The position numbers and the translations under genes were made by a program. The notes below the pieces were generated by a model that saw nothing but the letters and a program-made list of their open reading frames with translations, was not told where the DNA came from and made no database searches. A DNA stretch of 64,000 nt from positions 126,939 to 190,938 of the forward strand of contig NZ_KL370783.1 of assembly GCF_000701465.1 (NCBI RefSeq), given 5' to 3'. Source of the stretch: Paraoerskovia marina DSM 21750. GTDB taxonomy: Bacteria; Actinomycetota; Actinomycetes; Actinomycetales; Cellulomonadaceae. Shown piece after piece: positions 26,652-35,463 of this stretch; the stretch's first letter is position 1; each line of letters begins with the position of its first letter.

Positions 26652-28214
26652 TCAGACGGTCCGACGGCGCAGTGCCGCGGTCCCGAGTCCGACGACGGCA
26701 AGGAAGGCGACCGTGGCCGCCCCGACTCCCGCGGTGGCGACCGGGATCGGCCGGGCCACGACGATGGTCACGGTCGCGACGTCCGAGGTGCAGTCCCCGA
26801 CCGTGAGCGTGTAGGTGAACGAGTCCTCTCCGGCGAAGCCGGCGTCCGGCGTGTAGGTCACCATGCCGTCCTCGCCGAGCGAGACCGTGCCGTGGGCAGG
26901 CTCGTCGCCCAGCTCGACGACGGTCTCCGCGTCGGCAGTCGTGTCGTTCTCGGTCACGACGACGTCGGTCGGCTCTCCCTCCGCGGTCGCGGCCTCGTCG
27001 TCCCGTGCGACGAGGTCCTCGGGGACGCAGACCGGGACGTCGGGCACGACGATCGGACTCGTCGTCTCGCAGGCGGCGTCGTCGTAGACCGCGGGCCAGC
27101 CGGGATCGATCGTGTAGCTGCGCTGCGGGTTGCCGTCAGTGCCGACGTCGTTGCCGATCGCGAGCATGAAGTCGAGCCGGTCGACCGACGCTCCCCCGAA
27201 GTCGGTCATCGCCCGGCCGTTGACCGTGGCGTTCGAGTTGTCGAAGTCCTTGACGTTCCCGTTCGCGCTGAACCCCGACGTCTGGGTTCCCAGCGGGTCG
27301 CCGTCGACGGTCACACCTCCGACGATCTGCTGCGCGATGACATGGTTGCCGGAGGTGCCGCGGGACGAGTCCACCTGGCTTCCGTCGCTGAGACCGACGA
27401 CCAGCCCCATCTCACGGTTGCCCGGATCTCCCGAGGTCCCGTCGAGGTCTCCCATCCCGAACTCGGCTCCCGCCACGATCGCCGGGTCGAACTCGGCGCT
27501 CGCGTACGCGAACCTGCTGAACTGCCGTCCGTTGCGGTCGAACGCCCCGCGAGGCTGAGCACCGAACGTGGTCAGCCCTTCGTCACCCGACGGCCACTGC
27601 GTGCCGGAGTCGGGGTAGACGGAGCCGCGGTTCGAGACCAGCCCGGTGCTGAACCGGATCGTCTGCGCACCGACCGTGAGCTCCCCGCCGGCTGCCGCGA
27701 CGTCGTAGAAGTGGATCAGCTCGTCGGCGCGACCCTCGGCCGAGCAGTTCGAGTCCAGCGGGCCCGTGACGACGTTCGTGAGCGCGCCGTCGCCGATGCC
27801 CTCGGGGCCGACCGTCACCTGATAGGTGACGGTGACCGTCTCGCCCGCACCGATCGGCCCGGCCCACTCCAGCTCGTCGCCGGAGACCTCGGCCGTTCCC
27901 GGGCCGCCGACGACGTCGTCCCAGGTGGCGTCGTCGAGCACGCCGGAGAGGTCGTCGGAGAAGGTGGCCGGGTCGTCGGCCGTGTACGGCTCGTCGCGGG
28001 TGTTGGTCAGGCTCACCTCGTAGGTGACGACCTGGCCGGGGGCGATGTCGCCGTCCGCGTCGGAGACCTTGGTCATCACGAGGTCGGCGTCCGACGTCTC
28101 GACAGCGGTCTGGAGGGCGTGGCTGGGTTGCGCCGCGGTGGCGGCTGTCGGGATCGCGAGTGCGCCGCCGACAAGGACGGCGACGGCAGCGACGGCTGGC
28201 GTGTGTCGAGACAT
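26652..28214 (-). CDS. Secreted DUF11 protein with C-terminal anchor signal
   Basis: 520 aa. The signal peptide is about residues 1-28 (AVAAVAVLVGGALAIPTAATAA). A DUF11 repeat (about 45-160) with GQVVTYEVSLTNT and DDLSGVLDDATW is close to the repeats of the giant proteins at 38.6-64 kb. An unrecognised beta-rich domain (about 165-385) and a cadherin-like/Big_9-type domain (about 395-485; YTPDAGFAGEDSFTYTLTVG) follow. The C-terminus is PIPVATAG, a hydrophobic helix and RRRTV, a sorting-signal layout that lacks LPXTG. It heads the unit containing the 51-residue protein, glycosyltransferase and exosortase, making it the prime exosortase substrate candidate. Confidence 0.8.
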   Translation of the reverse strand: MSRHTPAVAAVAVLVGGALAIPTAATAAQPSHALQTAVETSDADLVMTKVSDADGDIAPGQVVTYEVSLTNTRDEPYTADDPATFSDDLSGVLDDATWDDVVGGPGTAEVSGDELEWAGPIGAGETVTVTYQVTVGPEGIGDGALTNVVTGPLDSNCSAEGRADELIHFYDVAAAGGELTVGAQTIRFSTGLVSNRGSVYPDSGTQWPSGDEGLTTFGAQPRGAFDRNGRQFSRFAYASAEFDPAIVAGAEFGMGDLDGTSGDPGNREMGLVVGLSDGSQVDSSRGTSGNHVIAQQIVGGVTVDGDPLGTQTSGFSANGNVKDFDNSNATVNGRAMTDFGGASVDRLDFMLAIGNDVGTDGNPQRSYTIDPGWPAVYDDAACETTSPIVVPDVPVCVPEDLVARDDEAATAEGEPTDVVVTENDTTADAETVVELGDEPAHGTVSLGEDGMVTYTPDAGFAGEDSFTYTLTVGDCTSDVATVTIVVARPIPVATAGVGAATVAFLAVVGLGTAALRRRTV

Positions 28215-28384
28215 GGAGATTCCTCGGCTCTGGTCGGTTCACACGCCAGGCGGCATGCGTGGTGAGACTCAGAGGACAGGACCATCGGCAGGTCGCGTGA
28301 TGACGGTTGCGCAGAGTGAGCCATCCCACTCGTTCCTGCCGTCATGATCGGCTCCGGCGGCGGTCTCAATGGGTGGAGGTACCA

Positions 28385-30076
28385 ATGCCCACGACAGTGC
28401 AGGGGTCGCAACACCATGCGGACACCCCGGAAGCGCCCGAGACCGACATCGAGCTGATCAACCGCACCCGCTCCGGTGACCCCGAGGCGTACGCGGAGCT
28501 CTGGGAGCGCCACCACGACGCCGTCCGCGGAGCCGCACGGCGCATCACCCGTGCGTTCGACCCCGACGACCTGACGCAGGAGGCCTTCTCCCGCACGTTC
28601 GCGGCCCTGCAGGACGGCCGCGGACCCCGCACGACGTTCCGGCCGTACCTGTACGCGACCGTCCGCAACCTCGCGGCGTCCTGGTCGTCGTCGGACTCCG
28701 TGTCGGTCGACCCCGAGCAGTTCGAGGCCGTCGGTCCCACCCAGGAGTTCGAGTCGGAGCTCGTCGACCGGACCGTCACGGCGCGCGCGTTCCGCACGCT
28801 TCCCGACGAGTGGCGCACCGTCCTCTGGTATGTCGACGTCGAGGGGATGAGCGCCACCGAGGTCGCGCCGATCCTCGGGTCGACCCCCAACGCCGTCGCT
28901 GCCCTCACCTACCGCGCCCGCGAGGGGCTTCGTCGTGCCTGGATCGACACGCACGCGGAGTCCACCAGCGAGGACCCCGAGTGCGTCTGGACGGTCTCGC
29001 ACCTGTCCGCCTACGTGCGGGACGGACTGTCGCGCCGCAAGCGCAACCGCGTCGAGGACCACCTCACCACGTGCACCGCGTGCTCGATCCTCGCGGAGCA
29101 GCTCGACGAGGTGGCGTCCTCCCTGCGGGCGATCCTCGTCCCGCTGGTCCTCGGCCCCGCGGTGGTGATCGGGGGCGAGTCCGTCGGACCTGCCGCGATC
29201 CTCCCCGCCCAGGCGTCGGGCGTGACCGCCGAGCAGGCGCGCACGGCGGCAGAGGCAGGGCGCAACGGCTGGCACCACCCGTTCACCACGCACCCCAAGG
29301 CCTCCTGGGGTCTGACCGCGTCGATCGTCGCGGTCGCGGTCACGAGCCTCGCGCTCACGACTCTCGGTGGCGACGCGGCACCGGAGGCCAGTGCCTCCCC
29401 GCTCGCCGACCCGCCGACGACGTCCGAGCCGAGCGACCGTCCGACGGACGACCTCGAGCCCGGGCCGACGAGCGCTCCGGAGGAGAAGAGCACCGAGGAC
29501 GGGAGTTCGGACGGCGAGGGTACGGACGCGGGCTCTGACGCCCCGGCCGGCGCCACGGCCGAACCCGAGGTCGAGGATCCGGCCGACGAGGCGGCGGAGG
29601 AATCCGGGGCCGACGCTGTCCGGCGGACGCAGGACGCCGACGACGCACCGACGAGTGCCTCGGAGGACGACCCCGAGCCCCCGGTGGTCGAGAGCTCGGC
29701 GTCGCCGGACGCGTCGACACCCGCCCCGGAGACGGCCACCGAGCCGGACGCGGCCGACCCGACCGTCGAGCCGGATCCCGCACCTGCGCCCGACGTCGCC
29801 GCACCCGAGCTCCTCCACCCGGACCCCGGCGCCAAGGTCGCGCTCCGCGACGTCGACGGCTCGGGGACGGCCGACGACCTGCTGGTGTGGATCGCGGGCG
29901 ACCCCGACCGCGTCGTGGCGATCTCGATCGACGGCGGGGCCGAGAAGCAGCTCGTCGTCACCGAGGACGCGGTGCCCTACTTCCTGCGCTCGGTCTCAGC
30001 CGGAGGGCACACGCTCACCGCGCGCTACCTCGACGGCTCCGGGAGCGTGAGCGTCTCGTTCACCGCTGTGCCCTGA
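28385..30076 (+). CDS. ECF sigma factor fused to zinc-finger anti-sigma, membrane and extracytoplasmic domains
   Basis: 563 aa from ATG 28385 with GGAGG 5 nt upstream. Sigma region 2 is about 25-97 (DPDDLTQEAFSRTFAAL) and region 4 about 130-187 (RTLPDEWRTVLWYVDVEGMS). An anti-sigma-type zinc finger follows at about 200-240, with the H-x3-C-x2-C motif at His226, Cys230, Cys233. Hydrophobic segments are at 249-263 and 307-327. Then come a long acidic Pro/Thr/Ser/Glu-rich stretch (330-500) and a small Ig/FN3-like domain (about 505-563). Sigma factor and anti-sigma are usually separate genes; here one membrane-bound chain holds both, so release by proteolysis is a likely activation step. It is divergent from the DUF11/exosortase unit, its probable target. 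Confidence 0.82.
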   Translation: MPTTVQGSQHHADTPEAPETDIELINRTRSGDPEAYAELWERHHDAVRGAARRITRAFDPDDLTQEAFSRTFAALQDGRGPRTTFRPYLYATVRNLAASWSSSDSVSVDPEQFEAVGPTQEFESELVDRTVTARAFRTLPDEWRTVLWYVDVEGMSATEVAPILGSTPNAVAALTYRAREGLRRAWIDTHAESTSEDPECVWTVSHLSAYVRDGLSRRKRNRVEDHLTTCTACSILAEQLDEVASSLRAILVPLVLGPAVVIGGESVGPAAILPAQASGVTAEQARTAAEAGRNGWHHPFTTHPKASWGLTASIVAVAVTSLALTTLGGDAAPEASASPLADPPTTSEPSDRPTDDLEPGPTSAPEEKSTEDGSSDGEGTDAGSDAPAGATAEPEVEDPADEAAEESGADAVRRTQDADDAPTSASEDDPEPPVVESSASPDASTPAPETATEPDAADPTVEPDPAPAPDVAAPELLHPDPGAKVALRDVDGSGTADDLLVWIAGDPDRVVAISIDGGAEKQLVVTEDAVPYFLRSVSAGGHTLTARYLDGSGSVSVSFTAVP

Positions 30077-30088
30077 GTCGACCGACCC

Positions 30089-30388
30089 TCAATCGACCAG
30101 CGCGTCGACGATCTCTTCCCCCGCGGGCGTCGCGAGGATGTTGCTGACCCGCCCGTCGGTGGGGTGCGGGAGCCGGGCGACCAGCCCGGACGACTCGAGC
30201 CGTTGGACGATCCCGGTGACGGTCGACGGGGTCGAGTCGAGGAGCTCTCCGATCCGATACGCGGTGAGGACCCCGTGCAGCTTGAGCAGCGCGAGGACCT
30301 TGAGCTGCTGGAGCGGCACGTCGACACCGACGAGGGCCTCGAGCCTCCGGTCCGCCACGACGTCTCCCGTGGAGCCTGCCTCAGACAT
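30089..30388 (-). CDS. MarR-type winged-helix regulator
   Basis: 99 aa. LQQLKVLALLKLHGVLTAYR is followed by IGELLDSTPSTVTGIVQRLE, SSGLVARLPHPTDGRVSNIL and a C-terminal helix. This is a compact MarR-like winged helix with the usual DGR wing. It is shorter than typical MarR proteins (about 140 aa) because the dimerisation helices are reduced. It overlaps the upstream winged-helix gene by 8 bp, implying co-translation, and converges on the sigma-fusion gene 12 bp away. Its targets are unknown. Confidence 0.75.
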   Translation of the reverse strand: MSEAGSTGDVVADRRLEALVGVDVPLQQLKVLALLKLHGVLTAYRIGELLDSTPSTVTGIVQRLESSGLVARLPHPTDGRVSNILATPAGEEIVDALVD

Positions 30389-30944
30389 CGTCGCCCCCGA
30401 CCCTCTTGAGCTCGCGCCGACCGGCGAGGGTCAGGACGTACTCCCGCCCCGTACGCCGCCCGTCGGCCACCATCTGGCGGACGAAGCCCGCGTTCTCGAG
30501 CATCGTCAGGTGCGCGCGGACCGTCGTGACCGGGCCGCCGACGGCGTCGATCAGCACGTCCTTCTGCACCGGGCCGCTCCGCAGCGTTCGCAGGACACGG
30601 GTGCGCAGCTCGGGGCTCTCGGCCGTCGTCACGGGCGGCACGGCCGGAGGGCGCGGCGTCGGGCCGACGATGGCGTCGATCTCGAGCCGCCCTTTGCGGG
30701 TCAGCCGCAGGTCGGCCTCCGCACCCGCACCAGAGGCCGCGACGGCCTCGAGCATGCCCAGCCCGGCGAGACGAGCGATCGTCGCGCGCACCTCCCCCGA
30801 CCCTCCGTCGAGCACGCGTTCGGCGGTCGACGGTTTCGCCAGACCACGAAGCCCGACGTAGGCGAGTATCCGCAGCTCTTGCACGGTCCGGTCCGTGACG
30901 ATGACGGCGTTGAGGCGCGTGTTCCGCGCAGCGTTGGGGCTCAC
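30381..30944 (-). CDS. Tandem winged-helix regulator
   Basis: 187 aa with two winged-helix modules: residues about 20-85 (LRILAYVGLRGLAKPSTAER with RLTRKGRLEID) and 105-180 (RTLRSGPVQKDVLIDAVGGP with YVLTLAGRRELKR). Duplicated small HTH units of this sort occur in actinobacterial regulators of unknown target. The start is GTG 30944. The 8-bp overlap with the downstream MarR-like gene suggests they act together. Confidence 0.65.
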   Translation of the reverse strand: MSPNAARNTRLNAVIVTDRTVQELRILAYVGLRGLAKPSTAERVLDGGSGEVRATIARLAGLGMLEAVAASGAGAEADLRLTRKGRLEIDAIVGPTPRPPAVPPVTTAESPELRTRVLRTLRSGPVQKDVLIDAVGGPVTTVRAHLTMLENAGFVRQMVADGRRTGREYVLTLAGRRELKRVGGDDV

Positions 30945-30996
30945 ACTGGTCAGGACCGCGGCACGGCTCCCGCATGACGCCTGAGGAACGCGACCT

Positions 30997-31902
30997 TCAC
31001 CACAGCTCGAGCTCGGTCGCGGTGGAGAGCATCTCGTCGAGCATCGCGGACGTCGCGGGCCCCGGTTCGCGCCGAGTCTCCCGGTGCCGGGCGACGAGAC
31101 GGCGGGACCCGAGCCCCGGAAGCCTGACGACCTCGACCCCGTCGGGGAGGTCCTCCTGGAGCGCCAGGGCCGGCACGAGCGCGATCCCCTGGCCTGCCGC
31201 GACGAGCGCGAGGGCGACGTCGAAGTCGTAGTAGGAGTGCCGCGTCGGCAGGGTCGTCCCCATCTGGGCCCCGACGCGGGCGAGTGCGCGCGCCGCCGCC
31301 GTGCTGCGCTCTGGACCGAGCCACGCGGCGTCGCGCAGGTCCTCGAGCTGGCTCGGGGTCGGGAACGCCGACGGGGTCACCAGCCGCCACGGCTCGTCGA
31401 TCAGCACGACCTCGCGCTGGCCGCGGGGAACGGTGGCGTCCGACTCCTCGTCGCTCTCGATGATCACGAGGTCGAAGTCACCGGCCCGGAGCCCGCGCAA
31501 CGCGTCGACGGGCTCGGCCTCGGTCACGATCAGGTCGACGCCGGGGTAGTCCTCGGGGAGCCGGGCGAGCAGCGGTGCGATCACGGCGCGGATCCCTGTC
31601 TGGACGGCACCGACGCGGACCCGTCCCGAGACGTCGTCGCCCATGGTGGCGAGCTCGCGCCGCGCCTCGACCAGCTCGTTCTCGATCCGTTCCGCGGCGT
31701 CGGCGAGCACACGGCCCGCCGGGGTGAGGGTCACGCCGCGCGGCCCGCGCTCGAGGACCTGCACGCCTTCCTCGGCCTCGAGACGCTGGATCTGCTGAGA
31801 GACGGCCGACGGCGTCACGTGCATGACGTCCGCCGCCGCGAGCACCCCTCCGGTGCGGTAGACGGCCAGGAGAAAGGCAAGCCTTCGTGGGTCTGTTGCC
31901 AT
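30997..31902 (-). CDS. LysR-family transcriptional regulator
   Basis: 301 aa. The N-terminal HTH is LAFLLAVYRTGGVLAAADVM with HVTPSAVSQQIQRLEAEEGV, then a linker helix and the two-lobed effector domain (VRVGAVQTGIRAVIAPLLAR to about residue 285). The start codon lies 6 nt after minus-strand TAGTAT, so it is probably leaderless. It is divergent from the CBU_0592-type membrane protein gene, which may be its target (inference from position only). Confidence 0.9.
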   Translation of the reverse strand: MATDPRRLAFLLAVYRTGGVLAAADVMHVTPSAVSQQIQRLEAEEGVQVLERGPRGVTLTPAGRVLADAAERIENELVEARRELATMGDDVSGRVRVGAVQTGIRAVIAPLLARLPEDYPGVDLIVTEAEPVDALRGLRAGDFDLVIIESDEESDATVPRGQREVVLIDEPWRLVTPSAFPTPSQLEDLRDAAWLGPERSTAAARALARVGAQMGTTLPTRHSYYDFDVALALVAAGQGIALVPALALQEDLPDGVEVVRLPGLGSRRLVARHRETRREPGPATSAMLDEMLSTATELELW

Positions 31903-32052
31903 GTAGCAATACTAAACAGTGGATGCAGAGTTGTTCGATTGCGCTGAAGCCACGTCGTGTCTCAGAATGGTCACGTCGCCAGCAGCAACGCCTGGAGCGC
32001 CAGGGCTGACACGTATCCCTCACCCACCTGCTTTACCTCGTCGGAGACACCT

Positions 32053-32520
32053 ATGTCCGCATTCTTTGACCAAGCCGTCATGCTCCTCGGCTGGATCAGC
32101 GCCCTCGCCGGCGCCATCGCCTACTGCCTCGCCTCGCGCGGCGTGTGGGACGCGAAGTCTGTGCGGTTCCAGGTGACGAACATGACCGCGGCCGGACTGA
32201 TGATCGTCGTCGGGGCCGTCAACGGCATCTGGCCCTCGGTCGCCGCCAACATGGTGTGGGTCGTCATCGGGGTCAACACCCTGCTGGTCGTCTTCTCCTC
32301 CCGTCGCGCCGACCGCCGCGCGGCTGCCGTCGCAGCCGCCCAGGCCGAGCTCGTCGACCCGTTCGTCGAGGTCGTCGACCCGGACGAGCCCAGCGCCTAC
32401 ACCTACACGTTCGCCGACACCCTCAGCGACGCCCTCGTCGCCCCGGCGCACGGCGACGCCCCCGGCGAGTTCGTGCTCGAGCAGACCCCCAAGCCCGCGG
32501 ACGTCTCGCTCGTCGCCTGA
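32053..32520 (+). CDS. CBU_0592-family small membrane protein
   Basis: 155 aa from ATG 32053 with GGAG 7 nt upstream. Three hydrophobic segments (about residues 7-27, 38-56 and 60-78) carry the pattern LGWISALAGAIAYCLASRG, FQVTNMTAAGLMIVVGAVNG and WPSVAANMVWVVIGVNTLL, seen in the CBU_0592 membrane domain. The C-terminal 70 residues are acidic and hydrophilic. The molecular role of the family is unknown. A strong hairpin follows the stop. Confidence 0.7.
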   Translation: MSAFFDQAVMLLGWISALAGAIAYCLASRGVWDAKSVRFQVTNMTAAGLMIVVGAVNGIWPSVAANMVWVVIGVNTLLVVFSSRRADRRAAAVAAAQAELVDPFVEVVDPDEPSAYTYTFADTLSDALVAPAHGDAPGEFVLEQTPKPADVSLVA

Positions 32521-32534
32521 CCCGCTCCACGCAG

Positions 32535-32568
32535 AAGGTCCCCGCCCGGACGACCGGGCGGGGACCTT
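32535..32568. terminator. Terminator hairpin between convergent genes
   Basis: A perfect 15-bp stem AAGGTCCCCGCCCGG/CCGGGCGGGGACCTT with an ACGA tetraloop, followed by TT on the plus strand and AA-derived U's on the other. It serves the membrane protein and the aminotransferase. Confidence 0.85.
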
Positions 32569-32586
32569 TTGCGTCAGGGAAGAACG

Positions 32587-33792
32587 TCAGCGGCCGAGCG
32601 TCGACTGCCAGGCCACGATCCGCTCGACCGCCTCGGCCACGACCTCGGGCGACGCGGCGAACGACAGCCGCACCCAGTCACCGCCGCCCTCGGGATCGAA
32701 GTCCGTCCCTGGCGTGAGCGCGACACCGGCCTCGGCGAGCAGGCGTGCGCAGTACTCGACGGACCCCATCCCGAACCGGTTGATGTTGCCGTACAGGTAG
32801 AACGCGCCGTCGGCCGGCGCCACCGGGTCCCACCCGAGGTCCGCCGTGCGTCGAAGCAGGAGCTCGCGCGACGCCGCGTAGTACGCGACCGACTCCGCCG
32901 CGGCGGCCATGCCCTCGTCCCCGAGCGCGACCACGCCGGCGTGCTGGGCGAGCGCCGGAGGGCAGAGCGCGACGTTGCCGGCGAGCGCCTCGACGGGCCC
33001 GACGAGGTCGTCGGGAAGGACGAGCCACCCAATCCGCCACCCCGTCATGCCCCAGTACTTGGAGAACGAGCTCACGACGACGGCTCCCGCGTCCCGGTAG
33101 GCCGCTGCGGTCGGGGCTCCGGCCGGTGAGCCCGCGGGAAGGCCCGGGGTCTCGACGTCGCCGCCGGTGATGCCGTGGTAGATCTCGTCGCTGATCAGCC
33201 GCACGTCGTGGTCGGCGCACCAGTCGGCGATCGTCCGCAGCTCACGGGCGTCGACCATCGTGCCCGTCGGGTTGGCGGGGCTGGCGAGGATCAGCCCGTC
33301 GAGGCCGCCCTCGTAGTAGGCCTCCATCAGGCGAGGGACGGTCGGCTGGTACCGCTCGGCGGGGCCGCAGTCGAGCTCGACGACGTCGCAGCCCAGCGAG
33401 CGCAGGATGTTCGCGTAGGCGGGGTAGCCGGGTCGGGCGAGCGCGACCCGGTCGCCGGGGTCGAACGCGGCGAGGAACGCGAGCAGGAACCCGCCGGAGG
33501 ACCCCGTGGTGACGGCGACGTGCCCGGGCTCGACCGCGACGTCGTACCACCGGGCGTAGTGCTCGGCGATGCCGGTCCGCAGTGCGGGGATGCCCATCGC
33601 CTCGGTGTACCCGAGGTCGCCGTCGCGCATGATGTCGGCGGCGTGCCGGCGGACCACGTCGGCCGCACCGGATCCCGGCTCACCGGCGCAGAGGTTGAGG
33701 ATCGACTCCCCCGCCGCACGCCGCGCGTTGGCCTCGGCGAGCACCCCCATGACCGCGAACGGCCGGACGTGGGCCCGGCGCGAGACCTTCAC
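32587..33792 (-). CDS. PLP-dependent aminotransferase, class I/II
   Basis: 401 aa from GTG 33792, which overlaps the stop of the upstream ANTAR gene as GTGA. It is a fold-type I aminotransferase: TGSSGGFLLAFLAAFDPGD, ILASPANPTGTMVD, RLISDEIYHG and the PLP-binding Lys245 in SSFSKYWGMTGWRIGW. Sequence close to the aspartate/alanine transaminase group suggests an amino acid or keto acid substrate; the exact one is not clear. Translational coupling to an ANTAR regulator is unusual for a metabolic enzyme and suggests control by the same signal. Confidence 0.88.
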   Translation of the reverse strand: MKVSRRAHVRPFAVMGVLAEANARRAAGESILNLCAGEPGSGAADVVRRHAADIMRDGDLGYTEAMGIPALRTGIAEHYARWYDVAVEPGHVAVTTGSSGGFLLAFLAAFDPGDRVALARPGYPAYANILRSLGCDVVELDCGPAERYQPTVPRLMEAYYEGGLDGLILASPANPTGTMVDARELRTIADWCADHDVRLISDEIYHGITGGDVETPGLPAGSPAGAPTAAAYRDAGAVVVSSFSKYWGMTGWRIGWLVLPDDLVGPVEALAGNVALCPPALAQHAGVVALGDEGMAAAAESVAYYAASRELLLRRTADLGWDPVAPADGAFYLYGNINRFGMGSVEYCARLLAEAGVALTPGTDFDPEGGGDWVRLSFAASPEVVAEAVERIVAWQSTLGR

Positions 33793-34532
33793 CGCGGGGC
33801 GCTCCCGACGGTCTGCTCCGCCCCGACTCCGGGGACTGCTCGATCGCTCACCACCCGGCGGGCGACGTCGACGAGCTTCACGTTGGACTCCTGCGAGATC
33901 CGGCTGAGCACCTCGAACGCCCGCTCCGCAGAGATCCCGTACCGCTCCATGCAGATTCCCTGGGCCTGGCCGATGATCGTGCGGCCCTGGACGGCGCTCT
34001 GCAGCTGGTCCTCGGTCCGCGCGGCGTCGAGGGCCGCGGCGGCGACGGCCGCGAACGTGGTGGCGAGTGTCTGGTCCGGCCCGTCGAACGCGCCGCGCTC
34101 GGTGCCGTAGAGGTTCAGGGCCCCGTGGTTCGTGTCGGTCGTGAAGAGCTGGATGCAGAGCATCGACCCCACGCCGAGCTCTGCGACGCGCGGCCCCCAC
34201 GTCGGCCAGCGCGGGTCGTGCGCCAGGTCAGGCGTGGAGACGATCTCGGTCTCGCGGATCGCGTCGAGGCAGGGCCCCTCGTCGAGCTCGTACTGCAGCT
34301 CGTCCCCGCGCCCCCCGACGGCATCGGACGCCGCAGGGGTCTCGATCCGGCCGCGACGGGCGACGAGGGAGATCGACGCCGAGGCGCACCCGTCGATCAT
34401 CGCCACGGCGCGCTCGACCACCCGGTCGAGGGTCGACCCGAGGCTGTCCTCGTCCGCGAGCAGCCGTACCGCCCGGGCGATCTCACCGTGCAGGCCGAGG
34501 CTGACCTCGGTCTCCTCGAGCTCCTTCGTCAT
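33789..34532 (-). CDS. GAF-ANTAR regulator
   Basis: 247 aa. A GAF sensor domain (about 20-160; YELDEGPCLDAIRETEIVST, WGPRVAELGVGSMLCIQLF) precedes a C-terminal ANTAR RNA-binding domain. The ANTAR helices read LQSAVQGRTIIGQAQGICME, RYGISAERAFEVLSRISQES and NVKLVDVARRVV. ANTAR proteins bind paired hexaloop hairpins in nascent RNA and prevent termination. The ATG at 34532 has GGAGG 7 nt upstream. It is the first of four ANTAR genes in a row on this strand, counted from the aminotransferase side. Confidence 0.9.
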   Translation of the reverse strand: MTKELEETEVSLGLHGEIARAVRLLADEDSLGSTLDRVVERAVAMIDGCASASISLVARRGRIETPAASDAVGGRGDELQYELDEGPCLDAIRETEIVSTPDLAHDPRWPTWGPRVAELGVGSMLCIQLFTTDTNHGALNLYGTERGAFDGPDQTLATTFAAVAAAALDAARTEDQLQSAVQGRTIIGQAQGICMERYGISAERAFEVLSRISQESNVKLVDVARRVVSDRAVPGVGAEQTVGSAPR

Positions 34533-34638
34533 GGCCCATCCTCCGCGCTCCTGAGGTCCGGACGGACCCGGACCTCAGGATACGTGGCGGATTCCGGGGC
34601 AGCACGGGCCTCGGGATCCCGCCGGGACTGCGCGCGCC

Positions 34639-35361
34639 TCAGCTGAACTTGCGGGTGAGCTGGGCGTTGCGGGGGCGTCGCTTGTCGGCCGACGTGAGGT
34701 CTCCGAGCACCCCGTCGACGAGCTGACCGGCCTCGGACCCGAGCCCGGGGCCGTCGTCGAGCGCCTCGACGAGGAGCACCGCGACGTCGTGGACCCGCAG
34801 CCCGGCACGGCTCGAGTGCCACACCAGCCGGTCGGCGGCCGCGGCGTCGTCGATCCCGTAGACGGCCATCAGCACGCCCTTGGCGCGCTCGACGAGGATG
34901 CGTTCGCTGCCCCGCTGCTCGACGGCGCGGGTGATCTCGGCCTCGCGCATCTGGTTCTGCGCGGCCGACTGGTCCACCACGTAGCCGGCGATCTCGGCGA
35001 TCTTGCCGTTCGCGTCCCGGCGGCCCTGCCCGGTCACGGTCACGGTGCGTGTCCGTCCGCGCCCGTCGACGATGCGGTGGAGGAAGCTGAAGGGACGACC
35101 CGTGCGACGGCAGCGGGAGATCTCCCGCGCGATCGTCCCGCGGTCGTCCTGGTGCTTGCGTGCCGCGAGGAGCTCGGCGCTCGGCTCGACGTCGCCGGGT
35201 CGGTACCCGAGCATCTCGTAGACCTCGTCGGACCACCACCAGGTGCCCTTGGCGAGGTCGGTGCGGTACTGGCCGATGGGGAGTGCATGTCCACCGCCGA
35301 GTGCGTCCTCGACGGTGACGTCCCAGGGGGTGGTGACGGGCTCGACTTCTTCAGCAGACAT
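34639..35361 (-). CDS. PAS-ANTAR regulator
   Basis: 240 aa from ATG 35361, with AGAGGA upstream. The PAS fold is about 20-135 (IGQYRTDLAKGTWWWSDEVY, HRIVDGRGRTRTVTVTGQGR). The ANTAR domain is about 150-210 (SERILVERAKGVLMAVYGID, LRVHDVAVLLVEAL), followed by a basic tail. PAS domains of this type bind small ligands or flavin/haem; no specific ligand residues are obvious. It is separated from the GAF-ANTAR gene by 106 bp. Confidence 0.87.
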   Translation of the reverse strand: MSAEEVEPVTTPWDVTVEDALGGGHALPIGQYRTDLAKGTWWWSDEVYEMLGYRPGDVEPSAELLAARKHQDDRGTIAREISRCRRTGRPFSFLHRIVDGRGRTRTVTVTGQGRRDANGKIAEIAGYVVDQSAAQNQMREAEITRAVEQRGSERILVERAKGVLMAVYGIDDAAAADRLVWHSSRAGLRVHDVAVLLVEALDDGPGLGSEAGQLVDGVLGDLTSADKRRPRNAQLTRKFS

Positions 35362-35463
35362 GACAGGTCCTCTCGGAGGAGAGTTCACGGAGCCGCTTCT
35401 TGACGCCGGGGCCAACGTAACCGAAACGTGACCCGAGTGCACCCCGGAGTGCTGCCGGCTGCG

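Noticed and set aside
26652..28214. The 520-aa DUF11 protein as an LPXTG sortase substrate
   Set aside because: The C-terminus has PVATAG, a helix and RRRTV but no LPXTG, unlike the three giants.
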